Part shown: positions 61,701-64,000 of the stretch, piece after piece
Numbering within the stretch: position 1 is the first letter of the stretch
How the letters are laid out: every line of letters begins with the position of its first letter
NCBI RefSeq assembly: GCF_932274485.2
Contig: NC_065883.2
Coordinates: forward strand, 75,599,839-75,663,838
Direction: 5' to 3'
DNA length: 64,000 bases
Origin: Patella vulgata
Lineage: Eukaryota; Mollusca; Gastropoda; Patellidae
Translations under genes and position numbers: made by a program
Notes under the pieces: model-generated
What the model saw: only the letters and a program-made list of their open reading frames with translations
The model's database searches: none
Told to the model about the DNA's origin: nothing

Positions 61701-63891
61701 AATGAAATAAAATGGTGTTTAAAGTCCTACTTTTCTACACTGACTGGGCTAATGAAGAGGAATAAAAGCCATACAGTATGCTATGAGAACATTTTGTCTG
61801 AACTCTTATTCAGTTTACAACTGTCATGCGATCATTAACATGCTCCATTATTAACTTTAGTTCCACCAGAATGACAAGACATTTTTCGTTATTAGGTCAT
61901 CAGTCTAACACAACTGACAAGGGGCTGTCAAGCAGGAAATCAAGAGGAACACTGGGATACAAGTCAGGACATAAGTATGGGCATTAAATGAATGTTTGAC
62001 AGGCAGACTTTAATTGCCCGCAAAAATTCCTGTTCACAGACAGCGAGCGTCAAAGGCGCAAAGCTTACTGTTGTGCCTGCGGTGTAGGGGTCACCGCTAG
62101 ACAATTTGTAAAATTAGACTCAAATGCATTTTCCAGCTATTCCAGGCCCTGAGTGCAGCAAATTGAAAGTGGTCTAATATAGTCTTATTGATGTGGTCTT
62201 GCAACCGAATTCCTGGGAAGGGGAAACCCGCTTGTTTAATTTTGGGACAAACATATGGTTCTATTTTATGTCAATGGAAGGAAAAAGGGAGACCCGGGGA
62301 AAACCCACGAGGCTGGTCAGGCGAAAACTTGACTCAAAGACAGACCTTCCGATTGAACGTGCACGTGTTAAACCATTCGGCCAACCAATCCCCCTTTTGT
62401 ATAAATGGAATAAATACGTTAATAAATCTTACATGCTTCGTTATCAGATGTATAAGTAGCCGAGAATCCACCATTAGACCGAGATTTATCTGTCCTGAAA
62501 TAAACGGTCATCGTATTTCCCAAAGATTCGGTAACCTCTGGTGGAGTCACGCCGCAATATCTGGCTATTGTTGGACTGTCAGGGAATATTCCATTGAACA
62601 CCTGTCCTTAGTTCAAATTTAATACAGAATTAGAAAAATACAAAAGAGACACCGTTACTCCCAATGAATCATTCTGCATTCAGAGATCCATCTACGTCAT
62701 ACTTTGAGAATAGATCTCTGTCCTAAATGGCCGCCATATTAAAAAATAAGTAAACCGTTTTGTTTAGGTCTGTCAGACACACAAACACTTAAAGGGACAA
62801 TAACACTCTTGCTGGCTTGACAGCTCCAGAAAATAAAAAAATAGCCTTATTCTAAGTACTAGATGTTTAAGTGTCCTACCTGTTGTGTAAATTATCCATT
62901 ACATCCTATTTTACTTGTCCAGAGGATTCAAACATATTTTTAAATCGAAGTTTCATTTGAAAAGGTTTACGTTAGACGTTTCAAACCATCATGTTGAATT
63001 TTTCACAATTTTTAAATAAGGTGTGTTAAGATGAAATTTGTATCATCAATTAATTGAAATATTGTAAAATAGTACAATTTGTTGACCAGAATAAAGATTG
63101 GGACATATTATTCAGTTACAACAAGAGTGGTATTGAGCCTTTAATAAACTTTTTCAGTTTTATTTAATGAAAGCAGAATAAATACTTCTCAAAATTCTCG
63201 AAGTATGCTAAGCGTTTTCGACTAAAATCGTCGATTAAGGACTTAAAATGACGGTCAACTAGCTTAGTGTCTGTTCTAAAGCCGAGCTGACTGTAGACAG
63301 ACATCCTAAGTTTAGTATGCCAATGAATATTAAAAAACAGAAGGCCCAAACATTCAAAACTTTTAACTGTCGGTCAAAGATCTTTTAGTATTCAGGCACC
63401 TGCTTTATGGAATAAGTTACCATATGACACAGGTCCTGTAATAATCCTAATACTTTTAAGAAAAAACTAAAAACCCATCTATTTCTCCCAGCTTTTTAGA
63501 TAAACATGTATATATATTGAAATTTTTTATGGACTCATTAGTATTGACTGTATTGTATTGTTTAATTTTATGATTTCATAATTCTATATTTGTTCCATTG
63601 TAAAGCACCCTTGAACACGTTTATGGGAAAGTGAGCTATAACAAATATTTGTAATAGTAATAATAATAATAATAATAAAAATAATATCATTAACAGATGA
63701 TTACTTTACCTGTACATAATCGAGACGACATTGTGATGAACTCTCTAATCTAAAATCGTTAAAGCGGAGAGAAATACGCCGCCCATACTGAACTCGAATT
63801 TTCCACGTACACCTCCGATTATGTGCATAGAGACCTGGGAAATTTGGTGAGGTAAAAGTTCCTGTTGGGGTTGTAAGATCTCCACCGCATG
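35327..63891 (-). CDS. Cubilin-like multi-CUB protein, C-terminal ten CUB domains (20 exons)
   Basis: Coding exons, 5' to 3': 63891-63710, 62601-62433, 61662-61456, 59162-59010, 55932-55811, 54981-54756, 50456-50275, 49346-49187, 48063-47908, 46619-46431, 45369-45243, 44735-44518, 43061-42862, 42092-41929, 40356-40145, 38991-38850, 37847-37666, 36684-36519, 35813-35566, 35431-35327. They total 3510 bp, ten CUB domains of about 115 residues, each made by two exons and each starting in phase 1 just before its first cysteine. All ten have four cysteines in CUB spacing. Cubilin is a secreted-side endocytic receptor with 27 CUB domains and no membrane helix; the abrupt end after the last CUB fits it. 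Exon 14 has a one-base frameshift relative to the other copy. Other long CUB proteins remain possible, as the 5' end is outside. Confidence 0.85.
35566..35813 (-). CDS. Exon 19: most of CUB 10
   Basis: LGCGGSLTGINGSLTSPNFP to TFGRYCGD; all four cysteines of the domain in one exon. It keeps the CUB-typical VPAGRT that is changed in the plus copy. Donor GAT|GTAAGT. Confidence 0.9.
35828..36135. repeat. 39-bp minisatellite, right arm
   Basis: About seven units, against about five in the left arm (6275-6470). The 150- and 158-residue reading frames here are translations of it; 39 bp keeps frame. Confidence 0.88.
36336..36403. mobile_element. 68-bp hAT-like MITE, right arm only
   Basis: Ends CACAGGCACTC and AGTGCCTGTG are inverted repeats. 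An exact 8-bp target duplication, ATTGGTCT, flanks it (36328-36335 and 36404-36411). The left arm has the empty site with one copy (about 6074-6081). The 8-bp duplication and CA...TG ends fit hAT transposons. Confidence 0.85.
36519..36684 (-). CDS. Exon 18: second half of CUB 9
   Basis: IHNGSSPSDGVIAKLCGRT to YDITFTSTSA. Unusual TTTAAG acceptor; donor GCTG|GTAAGT, which is repeated in tandem downstream (36430-36545). Confidence 0.88.
36918..37270. repeat. 57-bp minisatellite, right arm
   Basis: About six or seven units; fewer in the left arm (5335-5570). Confidence 0.9.
37265..37420 (-). repeat. Repeat with hammerhead-like hairpin, right arm
   Basis: Duplicate of 5165-5320 with a few substitutions; the GAAACGTCGCC side is kept. 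Confidence 0.4.
37666..37847 (-). CDS. Exon 17: first half of CUB 9
   Basis: DCNRNITADNGQLVTPGYPG to SCNYDYLE. Phase 1 in, phase 0 out; donor GAG|GTTGGT. Confidence 0.9.
38325..38745. repeat. CT-rich VNTR, right arm
   Basis: Counterpart of 3119-3705 with fewer units. Ser/Leu-rich plus-strand reading frames here are artefacts of the array. Confidence 0.9.
38850..38991 (-). CDS. Exon 16: second half of CUB 8
   Basis: GVSGQTLHYCGRTIPTG to GFQLSYMVA. Acceptor TTTTTAG with decayed copies of itself upstream (38992-39140); donor GCAG|GTAGTA. Confidence 0.88.
39485..39925. repeat. Intronic repeat R5, right-arm copy
   Basis: Same sequence as 1960-2370, and related to 45706-46350 in another intron of this gene in the same orientation. 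A weaker partial match is at 58600-58690. Confidence 0.7.
39960..40135. repeat. 29-bp minisatellite, short right-arm allele
   Basis: About six units against about 17 in the left arm. Confidence 0.9.
40145..40356 (-). CDS. Exon 15: first half of CUB 8
   Basis: LCGGTLFASNVSQIISSPNY to EYVQFRDSPL. Acceptor TTACAG, donor TTTG|GTAAGT. Has EY where calcium-binding CUBs usually have DY. Confidence 0.88.
40759..41555. mobile_element. 797-bp non-autonomous hAT-like element, right arm only
   Basis: Ends TAGGGTGGCCCA and TGGGTCACCCTA are near-perfect inverted repeats. TTTATAG flanks both sides (7 bp, or 8 with one mismatch). The left arm has the single, empty site (about 745-760). No transposase is encoded. 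Termini of the form TAGGG and the target size fit hAT. Confidence 0.8.
41929..42092 (-). CDS. Exon 14: second half of CUB 7, frameshifted
   Basis: Starts VFDGMSDDDPLIGIYCGNT, then one extra base near 42033 (relative to 228-384) shifts the frame to a TAG about 23 codons later. Without it the exon would be 163 bp and in phase with both neighbours. If real, the protein would lack CUB 8-10; a sequencing error is the alternative. Confidence 0.82.
42113..42415 (-). mobile_element. SINE-B copy in intron 13
   Basis: Reverse orientation; same insertion as 1-150 of the left arm. The head side is diverged (ATGTGAACTATAGGTTACCA). Confidence 0.78.
42545..42840 (-). mobile_element. SINE-A copy abutting a splice donor
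   Basis: Reverse-orientation SINE-A with (GA)n at its tail side (42510-42552). At the other end it holds a second, inverted-order piece of its middle domain (GGGAGGAAACCAGGGGACCC), and it stops about 20 bp from the donor of exon 13. Confidence 0.78.
42862..43061 (-). CDS. Exon 13: first half of CUB 7
   Basis: GCGGILNDTQGAISSVDGDG to NCRNDYIK, with cysteines 1-3. Acceptor ACTGTAG. The donor AAG|GTTCGT is weak and lies in a direct repeat (ATTAAGGTTCGT twice). Phase 0 out, matching exon 14. Confidence 0.85.
43105..43400. repeat. Dispersed repeat R4
   Basis: Shares order and sequence with 58085-58350: GCGTGCAACCTTTGACGTCA, GGAATCCAGTATTT, TCTCTACTTTCCAT and ACTTTTATTGGATAACC. A fragment is also at 151-228. 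No reading frame. Confidence 0.7.
43455..43580. repeat. 30-bp minisatellite
   Basis: About four units of AGAGCTCCAAACCATCTGTA plus CCAGTCAGTT. Confidence 0.9.
43636..43742. repeat. Telomere-like CCCTAA/CCCTAG tracts
   Basis: Three short clusters such as AACCCTAGCCCTAACCCTAC and CCCTAGCCCTAACCC, plus one at about 44038 (AACCTAACCCTAG). They resemble degenerate TTAGGG repeats on the other strand, inside an intron. Confidence 0.6.
43743..44517 (-). other. Intron 12, remainder
   Basis: No element recognised beyond the telomere-like tract near 44038; small reading frames on both strands lack support. Confidence 0.45.
44518..44735 (-). CDS. Exon 12: second part of CUB 6
   Basis: FRTFDIQAHSSCFNDYVEIR to GFSGEYTLSYG, with cysteines 3 and 4 and the DYVE acidic site. 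It starts one base into a codon shared with exon 11 (phase 2 join). Donor TATG|GTAAAT. Confidence 0.88.
44853..45140. repeat. SINE-A fragment followed by R6 repeat
   Basis: SINE-A tail in reverse orientation at 44853-44935, then sequence similar to 8990-9250 (TTTATTGGCTAATCCCTCAC). Confidence 0.5.
45243..45369 (-). CDS. Exon 11: first part of CUB 6
   Basis: VCGGVYTEAHGFIRTPTHPT to TVQQNRIVKLK, with cysteines 1 and 2. The donor lies at CTCAA|GTAATT; the split is phase 2, which the next exon completes as lysine. Confidence 0.83.
45440..45710. repeat. AT-rich degenerate tandem repeat
   Basis: Irregular units built from ATTACTTGCCCACATTA and CATCCCCATATTAAT. Confidence 0.75.
45706..46350. repeat. 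R5 repeat with local 53-bp amplification
   Basis: Five tandem units of AAAGATACATTATGGGAGAT plus TAGATAAAGAGTTGACAGTTCTCACTATAATAGTT, then the rest of R5 once. Elsewhere in the gene (39485-39925) the unit is single copy. Confidence 0.85.
46431..46619 (-). CDS. Exon 10: second half of CUB 5
   Basis: GLSCQFDAISAYEGNDTSGR to GFRMAYKAS, with cysteines 3 and 4 (LSCQF, KFCG). The intradomain join is phase 1 rather than 0. A (GA)n run lies at 46674-46712. Confidence 0.87.
46713..47134 (-). other. Intron 9, no recognised element
   Basis: AT-rich and unique-looking. Confidence 0.4.
47135..47335. repeat. Hammerhead-like fragment and decayed SINE-A
   Basis: 47135-47180 holds TTAGCTTGGTAACATTGAGA, a relative of 5165-5320. 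47215-47335 is a worn SINE-A in reverse orientation. Confidence 0.45.
47908..48063 (-). CDS. Exon 9: first half of CUB 5
   Basis: GCGGTFTADIGTILSPGYPN to NFDIQ, cysteines 1 and 2. Acceptor TCTGCAG, donor CAAC|GTAAGT. Confidence 0.88.
48064..48480 (-). other. Intron 8, part without element
   Basis: AT-rich, nothing recognised. Confidence 0.4.
48483..48800 (+). mobile_element. Divergent SINE-B-type copy
   Basis: Head GAGGTGACTCAGTGGGTAAG with the B-box-like TGAGGTTCGCTTCCG. A second head-like piece at about 48670 (GTGGCTCAGTGAGTAAGGTG) suggests two partly merged copies. Confidence 0.6.
48830..49135. repeat. Tandem repeat of a SINE-A middle segment
   Basis: Three units, about 110 bp, with GAGAAAACCCACGAGGTTAG, CTACTCCTTGTNACATACAAG and TGGGCAGGTAACCACATAAA. 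Confidence 0.75.
49187..49346 (-). CDS. Exon 8: second half of CUB 4
   Basis: TQDSLSNRTLVPMGRYCGNT to GFAANWAVG, with cysteine 4. Acceptor TTTATAG, donor GTGG|GTAAGT. Confidence 0.86.
49370..49675. repeat. GAT/GAC trinucleotide-type microsatellite
   Basis: About 300 bp of GATGATAATGACGGTGATGA-type repeats in intron 7. Long Asp-, Met- or Ile-rich reading frames on both strands come from it and are not genes. Confidence 0.95.
49795..50250. repeat. 33-bp minisatellite with higher-order structure
   Basis: Units of GACTGTCTATCACGGTCCTA plus TCAGTGGGATCAT, arranged in a repeated block of about 190 bp that occurs twice. Confidence 0.9.
50275..50456 (-). CDS. Exon 7: first half of CUB 4
   Basis: GCGGLYHGNSGSIQSPNYPS to SCNYEYVE. 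Acceptor TGTCCAG, donor GAG|GTAAGA. EY rather than DY at the usual calcium site. Confidence 0.88.
50457..50812 (-). other. Intron 6, tandem-like stretch
   Basis: Three or four decayed units with GGCTGAATAGTGGAATCTCT and GTGAGATTGGNTTGGG. Confidence 0.55.
51170..52560. repeat. Satellite-like array inside R7
   Basis: About six diverged units, 170-330 bp, with GGGGCCATAATTCAGGAAGT, AATATCGAAAGGAAC, TTTCAAGTTTCATCAAAATC and AATTGTGACCTCTAGAGGGT. Alternate units carry an extra GGCCATTTTGTCNGGCAGTT segment. It ends in GGACGGACCGACGGACAGG. A single unit sits alone at 22590-22760. Confidence 0.78.
52980..53590. repeat. Second satellite-like array inside R7
   Basis: About four units, 130-170 bp, with GATATCTTGAACGGTTTATG, GAGATATGCTCCGGAAACAA and AATTTGTTTCCATGGAAACA. 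It ends CGGACGGACGGACGGACCCC and TTCGTTCGGCGCGGGATAAT, a terminal formula also seen in other invertebrate repeats. Confidence 0.78.
53927..54292 (+). mobile_element. SINE-B, near full copy inside R7
   Basis: Head GGGAGACACGGTGGCTAAGT, B-box-like GGGTGTTCGAACCCTGC, full middle, and tail GTAGGACGTTAAACCCCATT with CATTT repeats. It lacks the short stretch between A and B boxes seen at 55170. Confidence 0.86.
54756..54981 (-). CDS. Exon 6: second part of CUB 3
   Basis: VRFSNFSIEAARSCPYDYLE to GFRLIYSFETE, with cysteines 3 and 4 and the DYLE site. Acceptor TTTCAG, donor GAAG|GTATGT. Confidence 0.9.
55170..55545 (+). mobile_element. SINE-B, full copy
   Basis: Head GGGAGACACGGTGGCTAAGT, with CTGGCTCGCTAGACTGGAGG between the A- and B-box-like regions, then the complete body and tail. 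The best example of the family in the window. Confidence 0.88.
55811..55932 (-). CDS. Exon 5: first part of CUB 3
   Basis: GCGGVLTASNGIITSPNYPN to VAPAGTRIR, cysteines 1 and 2. Acceptor TTTTTAG, donor CCGA|GTAAGC. Confidence 0.88.
55985..56335. repeat. 30-bp minisatellite in intron 4
   Basis: About 12 units of AACAGGCCTTAACAACAGAC plus CTTAATAAC. The array resumes at 58345-58440, so the DNA between them (including the Tc1-like element and an R4 copy) probably inserted into it. Confidence 0.9.
56378..57904 (-). mobile_element. Tc1-like DNA transposon, apparently complete
   Basis: Terminal inverted repeats of about 32 bp (CTATTCAAAAAAAGTAGGGG...) end at 56378 and 57904. Both sides carry the TA target duplication (56376-56377, 57905-57906). 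It encodes one uninterrupted transposase. It sits in intron 4 of the cubilin-like gene, in the gene's own orientation, and short inverted repeats of this type are usual for Tc1/mariner. Confidence 0.94.
56592..57611 (-). CDS. Tc1-like transposase, 339 aa
   Basis: Cuts and pastes its own transposon. Residues 1-60 form a helix-turn-helix region (MNVSQSVISRLWSRY at 29-43) followed by the GRPR hinge (RPRSGRPRA at 52-60); a second helix-turn-helix covers about 66-120. The catalytic triad is visible: D151 in FSDESRF, D241 in FQDDNARCH and E276 in SPIEHVWD, with 34 residues between the last two (DD34E). The WGG motif is at 193-195. At 339 residues it has the usual family length with no stop or shift, so it could be active. 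The start is the first ATG after the 5' inverted repeat. Confidence 0.95.
   Translation of the reverse strand: MRRLTQNERLRALGMLQIGTTQAVVARTMNVSQSVISRLWSRYRDTQSVQDRPRSGRPRATTQAQDRFIRTLALRNRVITANQISARLQTDTGVRVSGQTIRNRLHRGHLRARRPRVIPCLRDHHIQARRRWCRDRQHWDNRRWSNVMFSDESRFTVDFLDRRRRVFRRRNERFQDVNVIRHDRFGGGSVMVWGGITVAGRTALHVVAGRVTGQYYRDNILAVHVVPFARRHGRRFIFQDDNARCHRARIVTGYLQQQNITTLPWPALSPDLSPIEHVWDMLGQRLRQLQQRPANVQELAAALQQEWDNLDQNDLRRLIRSMPRRINACLANRGGFTRY
58085..58350. repeat. Dispersed repeat R4, second copy
   Basis: Matches 43105-43400 in the same orientation (CCGCGTGCAACCTTTGACGT to CACCCGATAAATACTTTTCT). Confidence 0.7.
58441..59009 (-). other. Intron 4, remainder
   Basis: Contains a partial R5 match at 58600-58690 (CAGGTCTTTCTTTAGGCCTT). 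Otherwise unrecognised. Confidence 0.45.
59010..59162 (-). CDS. Exon 4: second half of CUB 2
   Basis: GNDATGQILETFCGNNINPR to GFNVEFNFT, with cysteine 4. Acceptor TTACCAG, donor ACCA|GTGAGT. The intradomain join is phase 1. Confidence 0.87.
59258..59530 (+). mobile_element. SINE-B, head missing
   Basis: Starts inside the element at CCCCTTGTCAGTGATGCAGG and runs to the CATTT tail. Confidence 0.86.
59531..60384 (-). other. Intron 3, part
   Basis: At about 60085-60225 there is an imperfect inverted repeat (GTTTAATGGTCTCGAGCTTAAGACATT against AATGTCTCGCTCTCGACCATTAAAC). The rest is unrecognised. Confidence 0.5.
60385..60640 (-). mobile_element. Decayed SINE-B
   Basis: Reverse orientation: TCCTACTTTTCTGCACCGAC, CGAATTCCAACTGTCAGGGG, CTTTTACGTGCACGCCAATG. 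Its head end runs into the minisatellite at 60640. Confidence 0.65.
60640..61410. repeat. 63-bp minisatellite derived from a SINE-B head
   Basis: About 12 units of CACATTAGCGAGCCAGCGTG, TTACTCACTCAGCCATCACC and TCAAAATATAATAGTATAAGC. The central part matches the reversed SINE-B head. Because 63 is a multiple of three, a 309-residue reading frame with a 21-residue repeat appears on the plus strand; I do not regard it as a gene. Confidence 0.92.
61456..61662 (-). CDS. Exon 3: first half of CUB 2
   Basis: CGGRLTEPGNITSPGYLENG to GGCRFDYLRIRE, with cysteines 1-3. Acceptor TTTTTAG, donor GAAG|GTGTGT. A few residues longer than its neighbours before CRFDY. Confidence 0.88.
61690..61975 (-). mobile_element. 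Decayed SINE-B
   Basis: Reverse orientation: AATGAAATGGGAATGAAATA, TTTAAAGTCCTACTTTTCTA, ACTGACTGGGCTAATGAAGA, CATACAGTATGCTATGAG; poorly preserved after 61810. Confidence 0.6.
62195..62400 (-). mobile_element. Decayed SINE-A
   Basis: Reverse orientation: TTTGGGACAAACATATGGTT, GACCCGGGGAAAACCCACGA, AACCATTCGGCCAACC at the head end. Reading frames here are artefacts. Confidence 0.65.
62433..62601 (-). CDS. Exon 2: second half of CUB 1 of the window
   Basis: VFNGIFPDSPTIARYCGVTP to GFSATYTSDNEA, with cysteine 4. Acceptor GGACAG, donor GCAT|GTAAGA. Confidence 0.88.
62602..63355 (-). other. Intron 1 of the window, no recognised element
   Basis: AT-rich; nothing recognised until the LINE fragment that follows. 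Confidence 0.4.
63356..63685 (+). mobile_element. 3' end fragment of an L2/CR1-like LINE
   Basis: Encodes the family's C-terminal motif (QRSFSIQAPALWNKLPYDTG), then, after a frame change, KKKLKTHLFLPAF and a stop. A short 3' UTR and a (TAA)n tail at 63655-63680 follow. It is older and more decayed than the LINE at 27055, and extends back in weaker form to about 63160. Confidence 0.8.
63710..63891 (-). CDS. Exon 1 of the window: first half of a CUB domain
   Basis: CGGDLTTPTGTFTSPNFPGL to QCRLDYVQ, with cysteines 1-3 and the DYVQ site. Acceptor TTTTTAG; starts two bases into a codon, so an upstream coding exon exists beyond the right edge. Confidence 0.88.
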
Positions 63892-64000
63892 CTAAAAATA
63901 GTCAAAATAAAAAGTATATAAATATTAATATTTACTCAATAGAATTTCTGAGCCCAAAAAACAATTGAATGGAGCAATAGGAGAGAGAGAGAGAAATGGA

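Overview
The window is animal nuclear DNA: intron-rich, AT-rich and crowded with tRNA-derived SINEs, LINE pieces, DNA transposons, LTR elements and minisatellites. The repeat mix and a long multi-CUB gene suggest a marine invertebrate, probably a mollusc and perhaps a gastropod. That placement is inference; no species-diagnostic gene is present.

The only clear host gene is a cubilin-like multi-CUB gene. On the minus strand, from 63891 down to a stop codon at 35327, I can place 20 coding exons that make ten consecutive CUB domains, two exons per domain. Every domain begins in phase 1 and all splice phases agree from exon to exon. The protein ends straight after the last CUB domain, with no membrane helix, as in cubilin. 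The gene continues off the right edge.

The last 3.5 CUB domains exist a second time on the plus strand at 228-6933. Positions 1 to about 7258 and about 35025 to 42270 are long inverted-repeat arms. The two gene copies therefore run towards each other (tail to tail) across a spacer of about 28 kb. Each arm carries private insertions for which the other arm keeps the empty site: a solo LTR at 3710-4249 in the left arm, and two hAT-like elements at 40759-41555 and 36336-36403 in the right arm. The same CUB exon is damaged differently in the two arms: a one-base frameshift in the right, and loss of the splice acceptor and first codons in the left.

The spacer is mobile and repeated DNA. In order it holds: a second, smaller inverted repeat (7260-8392 / 10970-12101) that starts where the outer arm ends; a structurally complete BEL/Pao LTR element (13181-19841); several copies of an unclassified family R3; a 540-bp tandem duplication with a SINE in each unit (24210-25288); and a 5'-truncated L2-like LINE (27055-28861).

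Introns of the minus-strand gene hold an apparently intact Tc1-like transposon (56378-57904), a 3.7-kb composite element with terminal inverted repeats and internal satellite arrays (50813-54510), a minisatellite built from a SINE head (60640-61410), many SINEs and several VNTRs. No rRNA, functional tRNA, CRISPR or prokaryotic feature was seen.
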